Assembly (NCBI GenBank): GCA_003220985.1
Contig: QHTY01000162.1
Coordinates: 6,501 to 19,426, forward strand
Length of the DNA stretch: 12,926 nucleotides
From: Gemmatimonadota bacterium
Lineage (GTDB): Bacteria > Gemmatimonadota > Gemmatimonadetes > Gemmatimonadales > GWC2-71-9
Direction: 5' to 3'
Shown one piece after another: positions 1 through 7,913 of the stretch. How positions within the stretch are numbered: position 1 is the first letter of the stretch; every line of letters begins with the position of its first letter. The notes below the pieces were generated by a model. The model ran no database searches. It had not been told where the DNA came from and saw only the letters and a program-made list of their open reading frames with translations. Position numbers and translations under genes: made by a program.

Positions 1-818
1 AGGTACGCACGATCGAAGATCGCTCCTACCACATGGAACGCTGAGAAGCGGTTCGGACCAGCGTTGACGACGTACATTCGCAGCGGCTCACCCACCCGGA
101 CATTGATCGGGTGATGTGCGTACTCTGCCTCGCGACCGTTGAACACGACGTAGTCCGGTGCGAGCCCGAGCAGCTTCTCCCAATCGATGGTGCGCGTCGA
201 ATCGGGGAGCACCTTCGTATAGAACTCACTTTGGACGAACACAAATTCCTTCGCGGGCGTCCGGCCCTGCCGCGGATCGACGATAATCGCGCCGTACATG
301 CCGTTCGCGATGTGCAGTGCCACGGGTGCGGTCCCACAGTGATACATGAACGCGCCGGGAACGCGCGCGACGAATCGGTAATGGAGCGAATCGTGCGGCA
401 TGAGATTCAGGTACGCCCGGCTCGGCGCGATTTCGGCTGCGTGGAAGTCCAGGCTATGCGGCATCGGCGCTTCGTTCACGAGAGTGAAGTCCACGGTGTC
501 ACCTTGAGTGACCCGGAGCACCGGGACGGGCACGCGGCCGTCGAACGTCCAGGCATCATAGGTCACGCCGTCGGCGATCGTGATCTTCGCGTGCTTGATC
601 GCAACGCGCAGGCGGTGTACGCGGCTGGTCGAGCGCGGCGGAGCAACCGGATCGATGGGTGCCGGCTGTGCGGCCGAGCCGATCGGTGCCTCGCCGTGCG
701 ACACATCGGCGGGCGCGTTGGTCGGCGGTGTCTCCACGCGCTGAGGTGGCTGATTCTCCCGGCAGGCCAGACTCACCATGGCCATGACAAGACCTGCGAC
801 TATGAGGCTCCGACGCAT
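1..818 (-). CDS. nirK: Copper-containing nitrite reductase-like lipoprotein (NirK-type), 3' end cut by window edge
   Basis: Probable copper nitrite reductase, reducing nitrite to nitric oxide outside the cytoplasmic membrane. 272 residues are visible and the C-terminus is missing. Residues 1-19 are a signal peptide ending in a lipobox (SLAC, Cys19), followed by a Pro/Ala-rich linker to about residue 65. The first cupredoxin domain has PHSLDFHAA (His121, Asp124, His126) and MYHCGTAPVALHIANGMYG (His160, Cys161, His169, Met174). These match the type 1 copper set (His, Cys, His, Met), the first two type 2 copper His and the catalytic Asp of NirK. The second domain has GPNRFSAFHVVG, where His262 matches the catalytic His. 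The third type 2 His lies outside the window. The CGTAPV...HIANGMYG form resembles the clade II NirK of nitrifiers and Chloroflexi. The ATG at 818 has GGAG six bases upstream; an in-frame ATG at 830 has no RBS. SulP lies 52 bp upstream. A non-NirK two-domain multicopper oxidase is the main alternative. Confidence 0.85.
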   Translation of the reverse strand, partial: MRRSLIVAGLVMAMVSLACRENQPPQRVETPPTNAPADVSHGEAPIGSAAQPAPIDPVAPPRSTSRVHRLRVAIKHAKITIADGVTYDAWTFDGRVPVPVLRVTQGDTVDFTLVNEAPMPHSLDFHAAEIAPSRAYLNLMPHDSLHYRFVARVPGAFMYHCGTAPVALHIANGMYGAIIVDPRQGRTPAKEFVFVQSEFYTKVLPDSTRTIDWEKLLGLAPDYVVFNGREAEYAHHPINVRVGEPLRMYVVNAGPNRFSAFHVVGAIFDRAY

Positions 819-870
819 CAGCGGCTCCATTCGTTGGTGCGAGGAGCTTAGCTGGCAACCCCTCGCGTCT

Positions 871-2604
871 TCATGAAGGGTTCGTGAGGGATTCTTTAGA
901 CTCGCGGGCCACGGTGGGGGTAGCAAAGGCGGGTCGCTCGAGCGGTTCGAGCCCGAGATACTGGCGGGCGCGATTCAGCGCATCATCGATATTGCCGTGG
1001 ATGTTGTCTTCGGTGAGCTCGTCGTACAGTCCCGACCGGTCGAGTGCGACAACCGGCTGCGCGTGAACGTCGGACAGAATCACCAGCATCCCTTCCTTAC
1101 GGCTGCGGTGCACCAGCTCCCGCAGCGCGTGCAGGCCCGTCGAGTCGATGGCCGGCACATGCCGCATGCGTATGATCAGCACCTTCGGTTTGCCCGCGAT
1201 CCGGCCCACGCGGTCCTTGAACAGCTCCGCGGCGCCGAAGAAGAACGGACCCGTGATCTCGTAGACCTGGACGCCCTCGGGGATCACGCGACTGCGGACC
1301 GCGTTGGGGTCGTGCTCGAAATCGTCCACGGGGTCGGTGAATTCGTGGGTCAGCACACTGATGTTCGTCACCTCCGCCATGCGCCGCATGAACAGGAAGG
1401 CTGCGAGCACCATGCCGACCTCGATGGCGACTGTCAAATCCACCAGCACCGTGAGCAGGAACGTGGTCAGCAGGACCGCGACGTCGCTCTTGGGCGCGCG
1501 GAACTCCGCTATGAATGTGCGCCACTCGCTCATGTGGAACGCGACGACGACCAGGATCGCCGCGAGCGTCGCGAGCGGGATCAGGCCGGCCCAGCGGCCG
1601 AAGAAGAGCGTGATCAACAGCAGTGTGATCGCGTGCACCATCCCGGCGATCGGAGTCCGCCCGCCGTTCTTCACGTTCGTCGCCGTGCGCGCGATCGCTC
1701 CCGTCGCCGGCATCCCGCCGAACAACGGCGAAGCGATATTAGCAATGCCCTGCGCCACCAGCTCCATGTTGGAGCGATGGCGGCCGCCGATCATGCCGTC
1801 CGCCACGACCGCCGACAGCAGCGATTCGATCGCAGCGAGGAGCGCGATCGTGAAGGCCGGGCCCGCGAGGCCGCCGATGATCGCGATCGAGAGGTGCGGG
1901 ATGCGTGGCGCGGGCAGGCCGGCGTGGATCTCGCCGAACCGAGCGCCGATCGTCTCGACCGGCAGGTGCAGCAGCTGGGCCAGCGCGGTGGTCACGATCA
2001 GCGCGACAAACGGCCCGGGAATGCGCGTGGAGATCTTGGGCCACACCAGAATGATCGCGAGCGCGGCGATCGCGATCACGAGCGCCCACGGATTGACCGT
2101 ATCGAAGGCGTGAACATAGGCGTCCCACTTCGGCAGGAACGCCGATGGGACGGACGTCATCTCGAGACCGAGCAGGTCACGGATCTGACTCGAGAAGATG
2201 ATCAGCGCGATGCCGCTGGTGAAGCCGATCGTCACCGGATAGGGAATGAACTTGATCGCACCGCCGAGCCGCAGCAGGCCGAAGGCGACGAGGATGAAGC
2301 CAGCCATGAGCGTGGCCACGACCAGCCCATCGACGCCGTACTTGAGCACTATCCCTGAGACGATGACGACGAACGCGCCGGTCGGGCCGCCGATCTGCAC
2401 GCGTGAGCCGCCGAGCAGCGAGATCAGGAATCCGGCAACGATGGCCGTGAAGAGCCCGCGCTCGGGACTGAGACCGCTCGCGATCGCAAAGGCGATGGCG
2501 AGCGGCAGCGCCACGATGCCGACGATGACACCGGCGATCACGTCCCGGGTGAATTGCTCCCGGTCGTAGTCTCGCAATGTGGTGACGAACTTGGGGACAA
2601 GCAC
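871..2604 (-). CDS. SulP-family inorganic anion transporter with C-terminal STAS domain
   Basis: Inner-membrane secondary transporter of the SulP/SLC26 family, 577 residues, the usual full length. The N-terminal part is a multi-helix Sulfate_transp domain with family hallmarks: ALPLAIAFAIASG, GGSRVQIGGPTGAF, GFTSGIALIIFSSQ and GGMPATGAIARTATNVKNGG. The last ~120 residues are a cytosolic STAS domain containing VPAIDSTGLHALREL, with the conserved Asp-Ser-Thr-Gly. Substrate cannot be read from sequence: sulfate, bicarbonate, dicarboxylates and nitrate are all known for the family. The frame is open back to 2991, but homology-like sequence begins only near VPKFVTTLRDYDREQF, so the GTG at 2604 is chosen. 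It has no clear Shine-Dalgarno, and a TTG a few codons in is possible. The NirK-like gene follows by 52 bp, suggesting one transcript and possibly a nitrogen-oxyanion substrate; that link is inference. Confidence 0.93.
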   Translation of the reverse strand: MLVPKFVTTLRDYDREQFTRDVIAGVIVGIVALPLAIAFAIASGLSPERGLFTAIVAGFLISLLGGSRVQIGGPTGAFVVIVSGIVLKYGVDGLVVATLMAGFILVAFGLLRLGGAIKFIPYPVTIGFTSGIALIIFSSQIRDLLGLEMTSVPSAFLPKWDAYVHAFDTVNPWALVIAIAALAIILVWPKISTRIPGPFVALIVTTALAQLLHLPVETIGARFGEIHAGLPAPRIPHLSIAIIGGLAGPAFTIALLAAIESLLSAVVADGMIGGRHRSNMELVAQGIANIASPLFGGMPATGAIARTATNVKNGGRTPIAGMVHAITLLLITLFFGRWAGLIPLATLAAILVVVAFHMSEWRTFIAEFRAPKSDVAVLLTTFLLTVLVDLTVAIEVGMVLAAFLFMRRMAEVTNISVLTHEFTDPVDDFEHDPNAVRSRVIPEGVQVYEITGPFFFGAAELFKDRVGRIAGKPKVLIIRMRHVPAIDSTGLHALRELVHRSRKEGMLVILSDVHAQPVVALDRSGLYDELTEDNIHGNIDDALNRARQYLGLEPLERPAFATPTVARESKESLTNPS

Positions 2605-2631
2605 GAGGGCGGGAAGATAATAGATTCGAGT
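2605..2631. promoter_or_regulatory. Short divergent intergenic region with a two-way -10-like core
   Basis: Only 27 bp separate the proposed GTG of the SulP gene (2604) from the ATG of the serine hydrolase (2632). Its AT-rich core at 2616-2623 reads GATAATAG. On the plus strand GATAAT matches the -10 consensus at five of six positions; on the minus strand TATTAT (2622-2617) also matches five of six. Transcription from this core would start only a few bases before each start codon, giving near-leaderless messages, in line with the weak Shine-Dalgarno sequences on both sides. No good -35 hexamers are visible. This rests on pattern matching alone and depends on both start choices. Confidence 0.3.
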
Positions 2632-3948
2632 ATGCTCGCTTCTCTCGCCTTGATCCTCGCCTGCTCGCAGGGTCTCCCGTCCGATTCCGCAGTCCGTGCG
2701 ATACTGGCGCCGCGCGTCGCCGCATTCCCCGATAGCGGCAAGCATGGAGCCGGCATCGTCGTGGGTCTGCTCGATGCCAACGGCAAGCGCCGGATCGTGG
2801 CGGCGGGTGTGGACGCGGGCGCCGTGTTCGAGATCGGATCGATCACGAAGGTGTTCACGGCGTCGGTGTTGTCCGATATGGTGGCACGCGGCGAAGTGAA
2901 GCTCGACGATCCCGTCGCGAACTATCTGCCGCGGGCGGTGCACATGCCGGTGCGGGGCCGTCCCATTTCGCTGCTCGATCTCGCGACTCAAGTCTCGGGC
3001 CTGCCGCGGCTGCCCGACAATCTCGCGCCGCGTGATCCGTCCAACCCGTACGCCGATTACAGCGTGCGGCAGCTGTACGAGTTCCTGTCACGCTACCAGC
3101 TGCCACGCGATCCCGGCGCCTCGTATGAGTACTCGAACCTCGGCATGGGACTCCTGGGGCACGCGCTCGCACTACGAGCGCGGATGAGTTACGAGCAGCT
3201 CGTCGCGCGCCGGCTTCTCACACCCCTCGGCATGCGCGAAACGGCGATCACGCTCACGCCGCCCTTGCGCGCGCGGTTGGCTCCGGGCCACGACGAAGCA
3301 GGCAACGTCGCGCCGAACTGGGACCTGCCGACCCTGGCCGGCGCTGGCGCGCTGCGTTCGACCGCAAGCGACATGCTCGCGTTTCTCGCGGCCAATGTCG
3401 ATACGTCGGCGACGCCTATCGGACGGGCCCTGCGACAAACGCACGACCCACGTCAGGCGACCGACAACCCCAACCTGAAGGTGGGCCTAGCGTGGCACAT
3501 CTTGTCCCGCCCCAGCGGGAATATCGTCTGGCACAACGGCGGCACCGGCGGCTACCGCACGTTCATCGGCTTCGATCCAGTGCGCCGGATCGGCGTCGTC
3601 GTGCTATCCAACTTCAATCGCAGCGTCGACGACCTGGGCTATCATCTGTTGGATGAGTCGTTCCCGCTCGAGCCCCCGCCCGAGCGGCACGCGGAAGTCG
3701 CGGTGGACTCGCTGGTTCTGGCCCGGTATGTCGGCGATTACGAGCTCGCGCCCACCTTCCACATCGTGATCACGCGCGAGGCTATGCACCTGTTCTTGCA
3801 GGCCACCGCGCAGCCACGGTTTCCGATCTTCGAGGAGTCGGATTCGACGTTTTTCCTGACCGTGGTGGACGCGCAGATCACGTTCCGGCCGGATGGGCTC
3901 GTGTTACATCAGAACGGCCAGCATATCCCGGGACGCAAGCTGCATTAG
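2632..3948 (+). CDS. Serine hydrolase, beta-lactamase / penicillin-binding-protein fold (class C-like)
   Basis: Exported serine hydrolase of 438 residues in the Beta-lactamase (PF00144-type) superfamily, which includes AmpC, DD-peptidases and esterases. The three active-site motifs are in order: SxxK as Ser70-Ile-Thr-Lys73, YxN as Tyr167-Ser-Asn169, and His301-Asn-Gly-Gly replacing the KTG box, as in many family members. A ~85-residue C-terminal beta-rich extension (about 355-438) follows the catalytic domain, as in several peptidase/esterase-like members. The N-terminus MLASLALILAC is short and hydrophobic. Cys11 could be lipidated, although there is no positive charge before the hydrophobic stretch. 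The in-frame ATG at 2554 was rejected because it reads through the SulP coding region. Substrate is unknown, and true beta-lactamase activity should not be assumed. The stop codon abuts the next gene's ATG, so the two are probably co-translated. Confidence 0.9.
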   Translation: MLASLALILACSQGLPSDSAVRAILAPRVAAFPDSGKHGAGIVVGLLDANGKRRIVAAGVDAGAVFEIGSITKVFTASVLSDMVARGEVKLDDPVANYLPRAVHMPVRGRPISLLDLATQVSGLPRLPDNLAPRDPSNPYADYSVRQLYEFLSRYQLPRDPGASYEYSNLGMGLLGHALALRARMSYEQLVARRLLTPLGMRETAITLTPPLRARLAPGHDEAGNVAPNWDLPTLAGAGALRSTASDMLAFLAANVDTSATPIGRALRQTHDPRQATDNPNLKVGLAWHILSRPSGNIVWHNGGTGGYRTFIGFDPVRRIGVVVLSNFNRSVDDLGYHLLDESFPLEPPPERHAEVAVDSLVLARYVGDYELAPTFHIVITREAMHLFLQATAQPRFPIFEESDSTFFLTVVDAQITFRPDGLVLHQNGQHIPGRKLH

Positions 3949-4350
3949 ATGGGGAGCACGGCCAGCTGGAGCGTCGCCCCGTACTTCATCGTCGCTGACG
4001 TCGTCGCCACTGCCAACTACTACCGCGACAAGCTCGGCTTCACCTACAAGCGCTTCTGGAATGACCCGCCCTCGTTCTGTATGGTGCGACGCAGCGGCGT
4101 GATCATCATGCTCGCGCAGCTCGAACAGCCCGGTGGCATTCGCCCGAACCGAACGGTCGATCCCGAGGGCGGAGCCTGGGACGCGTATATCTGGATCGAC
4201 GATGCGGATGCGCTGCACCAGGAGTTTAAATCGAAGGATGTGAAGATCGCGCGAGGTCCGATTGACCAGCCCTACGGCTGCCGGGACTTCGAAATCGATG
4301 ACTGCAACGGGTATCGACTCTGCTTCGGGCACGACATCGAAGCGCGCTGA
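3949..4350 (+). CDS. VOC-superfamily (glyoxalase/bleomycin-resistance fold) protein
   Basis: A 133-residue single-domain protein of the vicinal oxygen chelate superfamily, presumably cytosolic and dimeric. The first beta-alpha-beta module is SVAPYFIVADVVATANYYRD followed by KLGF, and the second begins DAYIWIDDADALHQEFKSK and ends FEIDDCNGYRLCFG, the usual closing strand. The length is typical. A full set of metal-ligand residues is not obvious, so it cannot be assigned as a glyoxalase, dioxygenase or drug-binding protein. Its ATG follows the TAG of the serine hydrolase with no gap (TAGATG), which points to translational coupling, and it has no convincing Shine-Dalgarno of its own. Four bases separate its stop from the convergent lipoprotein gene, leaving no room for an intergenic terminator. 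Confidence 0.88.
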   Translation: MGSTASWSVAPYFIVADVVATANYYRDKLGFTYKRFWNDPPSFCMVRRSGVIIMLAQLEQPGGIRPNRTVDPEGGAWDAYIWIDDADALHQEFKSKDVKIARGPIDQPYGCRDFEIDDCNGYRLCFGHDIEAR

Positions 4351-4354
4351 GCCT

Positions 4355-5332
4355 CTACATCGCGATCCTCACCAGGTGCGCGCCGGCGCCGAGGACGCCG
4401 GCAAGGCCAGCGCGGATCGAGTCAGGCGCGCCCACGAAGGAGAGCAGGACTTGGTGCTGTTCGCTCGTGAAGAAGAGCGGACCGCCGATGGGGGTTATCG
4501 TGGGCCCTTTGTCCTCCCGTACGACGCTCCCCCCCACTTTCGCAACCGGCACCTCGCTGACCGAAACGATCTCATCCCAAGACCTCAACGTGTTGAACCA
4601 GCCGGCGGAGCCCTTCAGCTCGGCGCTCAGGGCAGCGTCGTGAACCGAGAGATCCACGTCCTCATAGTAGGTGTCGACGCCCATCTCCGCCGCATGGTGC
4701 AGCACCGCATGCAGGTCCGCCGCGGCATCGTCGAGCTGCACGGTGGCGATCGTGTTGTGTAACCCGGAGCCAGGCTCCCCGGTCACCTGAAAGTCCAGGC
4801 GCTGCTGTCCATCCGTCACGAAGCCGGTCGCGGTCGCCACGCCCTGTGCGTCCGCCACGTTGTGACTGATGGTGTAGTCGACCAACGGCCCGCCGCCGCC
4901 GGGCCCCGTAACCACGCCGCGCACCGCCGTCGTACCCGGCGCGCTGGCGTCGAACAGATCGAGCTGCCCAATGGCCGTGGCCGGGCACGCGATCGACCCG
5001 TCCGGAGCACGCCGGTAGAGCACGACCCGGACGCCCGTGGCCGGGGCGCCGGAGTCGCCGCTCTCGGCGTAGCGCTGCGACGCGCAGGTGAACGCGAGCG
5101 TCTTCCCGAGCAACGAATCAGGAATGAGCGGCGCACCCGCCGCAGGTGCAGCCAATGGCCCCGCGAACCGAAATACCCCGAGTGAATGCACGAGCGGCGA
5201 CGCGAGAACAGTGTTGACCACGGCGAGGCTCGTGCGGAGCTCGCTCAGGTCGCTGAGTGGGCCGGTGGCCTCGCCGCACCCCGCAGCGGTGAGCGCCAGC
5301 AATATCCAGGTGATCCGTCTCATGGGCTCCAT
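4355..5332 (-). CDS. Unrecognised lipoprotein, about 325 residues
   Basis: I do not recognise this protein. The N-terminus is a clear lipoprotein signal: positive residues (MEPMRR), a hydrophobic stretch (ITWILLALTAAG) and Cys19, so an envelope location is likely. The mature part is rich in Ala, Gly, Val, Asp and Leu with many short beta-like stretches, a Gly-rich turn near the middle (VTGPGGGGPLVDYT) and two further cysteines, one in TCASQRY and one in IACPAT. No enzyme motif is apparent. Three in-frame ATGs lie close together (5338, 5332, 5323). The one at 5332 is chosen because AAGGA lies eight bases upstream, whereas it is only two bases from the 5338 codon. It follows the hybrid histidine kinase by 58 bp and could be co-transcribed with it. 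Confidence 0.75.
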   Translation of the reverse strand: MEPMRRITWILLALTAAGCGEATGPLSDLSELRTSLAVVNTVLASPLVHSLGVFRFAGPLAAPAAGAPLIPDSLLGKTLAFTCASQRYAESGDSGAPATGVRVVLYRRAPDGSIACPATAIGQLDLFDASAPGTTAVRGVVTGPGGGGPLVDYTISHNVADAQGVATATGFVTDGQQRLDFQVTGEPGSGLHNTIATVQLDDAAADLHAVLHHAAEMGVDTYYEDVDLSVHDAALSAELKGSAGWFNTLRSWDEIVSVSEVPVAKVGGSVVREDKGPTITPIGGPLFFTSEQHQVLLSFVGAPDSIRAGLAGVLGAGAHLVRIAM

Positions 5333-5390
5333 CTTCATCTTCCTTTACCCCGCCAGCCTGGTTCGGCGTCACCGTCTTTCAACGTGTGAA

Positions 5391-7817
5391 TTAGTTCGGC
5401 GGTGTTCCGTCAAGCACATCTCGAACCTTACGCGCTAGCACGTCAGGGCTGAAAGGCTTCTGGAGGAACGCCGCATCGAGTTCCAGCAGTCCATGCTGCC
5501 GGATTGCCTCGCCGGTATAGCCCGACACGAACAACACCTTGAGGTCGCGGCGCTGTGCAGTAAGCCGAACCGCGAGCTCACGCCCGTTCACCCCAGGCAT
5601 CACCACATCGGTCAGCAGCAGATCAATGCGTTTCACGTACCGCTGCGCAAGATTGGTGGCTGCGCCGGCGTTCTCTGCCGCCAAGACGGTGTACCCGCGC
5701 GCCTCCAAGATCCGCGTTGTGAGCCCGCGCACCTCCGCTTGATCCTCCACGACCAATACCGTCTCCGATCCCACGGCAAGTGTAGCCGGAGTCTGCGAGA
5801 CCGCCTTCTCCGGAGTACCCGCTACACGCGGTAAATAGATTTTGAAAGTCGTTCCCTGGCCTACCTCACTGTAGGCCCAGATATATCCGCTGCTCTGCTT
5901 CACGATGCTGTATACCGTGGCCAGACCGAGGCCGGTCCCCCTCCCCGGCTCCTTGGTGGTGAAGAACGGCTCAAACAGGCGGGCTTTCGTGGCGGCATCC
6001 ATGCCGACCCCGGTGTCGTGAACCGCGAGCAGGACGTACGGGCCTGGCTGCGTCAGCGTGTGTGCTTCCGGTTGCCGTGGATCGAGATCGACATCCGCCG
6101 TTTCGATCGTCACGCGACCGCCGTTCGGCATGGCATCACGCGCATTGACGACGAGATTCACGATCGCCTGCTGCAATTGACCGGGGTCGGCCTGCACGGC
6201 TCCAACTTCGGAAGCGAGTTGCGTGTGCAACTCGATATCCTCACCGATGAGCCTGCCCAGCATCCGTTGCAGATCTCCGACAACGGCGTTGAGGTCGAGG
6301 ATTTGCGGCTCGAGCACCTGTTGCCGACTGAAGACGAGGAGTTGCCGAGTCAGCCCGGCGGCTCGTTTGGCGGCTTTTTCGATTTCCTGAACGTCGAGGC
6401 GCGTGCGGGCATCCATGCCGCCATCCTCGAGCAGGAGCCCGCTGGTACCGAGAATCGCGGTCAGCAGGTTATTGAAGTCGTGCGCGATCCCGCCAGCCAA
6501 TCGCCCCACCGCTTCCATCTTTTGCGCCTGGCGGTATTGGACTTCGAGACGACGCATCTCTGTCAGATCGGCCGCGATCAGCAGCGTGCCGGTCACGCGC
6601 CCGCCGGCATCTTGCAGCGGGGCAGCGGCGAGACTGACGGTCACCGGCGTTCCGTCCTTCTTGCTGGCGGTGGTCTCGATCCCACGCAGTGTTTCGCCTC
6701 GGAAGACTCGCTCCCGCACGCCCTGCTGGTGCGCCGCACCCTGCGTGATCATGGCGAGCGGACCACCGATGACGTCGTCCGCCTTCCACCCGTACAGCGT
6801 CTCGGCCGCGGGATTCCAGCTGCGCACGTTTCCGCCGGCGTCGACAGTGTAAATCGCCAACGGCGAGCTGTTGATCACAGCCTGCAGATGGCCGTGTGCT
6901 TCTCGGAGCGCGCCTTCCGCCTTCAGCCGCCGCGCGACCGCCGGACTCATGAACAGGCCGGTAATCGCCAAAACGCCAACGTAGATCAGCAGGGCGACGT
7001 CGGTGCTCGGGATGCTGTGCATCACGAAGGGGCCACCGCCGCGGACCGTGTGCGCGACGGCCAGGAGCGCCACAGTAAGAGTCAGCAGCGTAGCACCCCG
7101 CGGGCCAAATCGAAGTGCGGCCCCAATCACAAAAGGAAACAGGAGGTACGGGTACTGTGCCGGCTGGAGAAACGACGGCGATACCAGGTTGCCGAAAACG
7201 ACTGCTGCCGCAAGCACGGCGCCGCCCACAAGCGCGAGGAGCTTGAGAGTAGCCCGACGGTCCATCCGCGCCACGGACGGGCCGAGCCAGGTGAGCAACA
7301 CCGGAGTGGTCACCAACGCGCCGAGATAATCGCCCGCCCACCACAGGCCAAACGCTGAAACGACGCCGCTACTCGATATCACGTGGGCGAGCCACAGGGT
7401 CGTGACTCCCGTTGCGGCGCTCGCGAGCGTTCCGAGCGGGGCCGCGACCCCGACCAGAGTCCGGACGCTGCTCAGTTCATCGAACCGCACCTGAGGGCCG
7501 TCGCGACGCAAGAGCAGATACGCGGCCGTCGCTGCCTCGGTGGCGTTTCCGCACGCGATGCCGAATGCCGCAAGGGTGGGAATGCTCGTCGTCGCATTCG
7601 CGAGGAAAGCTCCCGCCAAAACAGCAGGCCAATAGCGGAGGCCAAAAAGCACCAAGGCGGCAATCGCGAGTCCCGTCGGCGGCCAGACGGGCGAGATGGA
7701 GGGACCGATCGTCGCGTAGCGCAAGCCGAGCTTCGCGACGACGAAGTAGGCTGCTGTGAGGAGGACCGCGCGGAACAACCACGGGATTGCGCCGAGTCGG
7801 ACCGGAGGAGGCCGCAT
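5391..7817 (-). CDS. Hybrid sensor histidine kinase: MASE1 - PAS - HisKA/HATPase - receiver
   Basis: Membrane-bound signalling kinase of 808 residues. Residues ~14-295 form a MASE1-type multi-helix sensor (AKLGLRYATIGPSISPVWPPTG near its start). A PAS domain follows at ~306-420 (VINSSPLAIYTVDAGGNVRSWNPAAE). The kinase core has His446 in GGIAHDFNNLLTAILG, the N-box VNLVVNARDAMPNGG (~552-567), DTGVGM at 601-606, FEPFFTTK and GRGTGLGLATVY (~626-635). The C-terminal receiver (~686-805) has the acidic pair Glu691-Asp692, phospho-acceptor Asp737, Ser765 and Lys787 (KPF). All catalytic residues look intact. The HDFNN H-box is the NtrB-like form common in hybrid kinases. No output regulator is adjacent, so the partner is unknown. 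The ATG at 7817 has no clear Shine-Dalgarno and lies 19 bp beyond the tRNA-Cys 3' end. The ligand sensed is unknown. Confidence 0.95.
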   Translation of the reverse strand: MRPPPVRLGAIPWLFRAVLLTAAYFVVAKLGLRYATIGPSISPVWPPTGLAIAALVLFGLRYWPAVLAGAFLANATTSIPTLAAFGIACGNATEAATAAYLLLRRDGPQVRFDELSSVRTLVGVAAPLGTLASAATGVTTLWLAHVISSSGVVSAFGLWWAGDYLGALVTTPVLLTWLGPSVARMDRRATLKLLALVGGAVLAAAVVFGNLVSPSFLQPAQYPYLLFPFVIGAALRFGPRGATLLTLTVALLAVAHTVRGGGPFVMHSIPSTDVALLIYVGVLAITGLFMSPAVARRLKAEGALREAHGHLQAVINSSPLAIYTVDAGGNVRSWNPAAETLYGWKADDVIGGPLAMITQGAAHQQGVRERVFRGETLRGIETTASKKDGTPVTVSLAAAPLQDAGGRVTGTLLIAADLTEMRRLEVQYRQAQKMEAVGRLAGGIAHDFNNLLTAILGTSGLLLEDGGMDARTRLDVQEIEKAAKRAAGLTRQLLVFSRQQVLEPQILDLNAVVGDLQRMLGRLIGEDIELHTQLASEVGAVQADPGQLQQAIVNLVVNARDAMPNGGRVTIETADVDLDPRQPEAHTLTQPGPYVLLAVHDTGVGMDAATKARLFEPFFTTKEPGRGTGLGLATVYSIVKQSSGYIWAYSEVGQGTTFKIYLPRVAGTPEKAVSQTPATLAVGSETVLVVEDQAEVRGLTTRILEARGYTVLAAENAGAATNLAQRYVKRIDLLLTDVVMPGVNGRELAVRLTAQRRDLKVLFVSGYTGEAIRQHGLLELDAAFLQKPFSPDVLARKVRDVLDGTPPN

Positions 7818-7836
7818 GCCGGACTACAAGATATAG

Positions 7837-7908
<72 letters not shown>

Positions 7909-7913
7909 GGGCG

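Noticed and set aside
111..851. Plus-strand open frame of 246 codons opposite the NirK-like gene
   Set aside because: Its translation is Arg/His-rich with no family features, while the minus strand encodes intact copper-binding motifs. It is a GC-driven antisense shadow.
848..853. A TTAGCT half-site near the NirK-like gene as a second MarR operator
   Set aside because: Only one half of the palindrome is present and it falls in an unrelated hairpin loop; a 6-bp match is expected by chance.
997..2358. Plus-strand open frame of 453 codons inside the SulP gene
   Set aside because: Low-complexity Arg/Asp/His/Gln composition and no membrane or domain pattern; the opposite strand is a full SulP protein.
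2605..2991. Upstream extension of the SulP frame by 129 codons
   Set aside because: It runs antisense through the signal and active-site region of the serine hydrolase and has no SulP-like sequence; the family N-terminus starts at about 2604.
2632..4350. Antibiotic-resistance island (beta-lactamase plus bleomycin-resistance protein)
   Set aside because: Both folds are large superfamilies with many housekeeping roles. The lactamase-fold protein has HNGG rather than a classical KTG box, and no mobile element is nearby.
5371..5401. Direct repeat of GTTCGGCG at 5371 and 5394 around the kinase stop codon
   Set aside because: Only eight bases, one copy partly in coding sequence, and no third copy or structural context; probably chance in GC-rich DNA.
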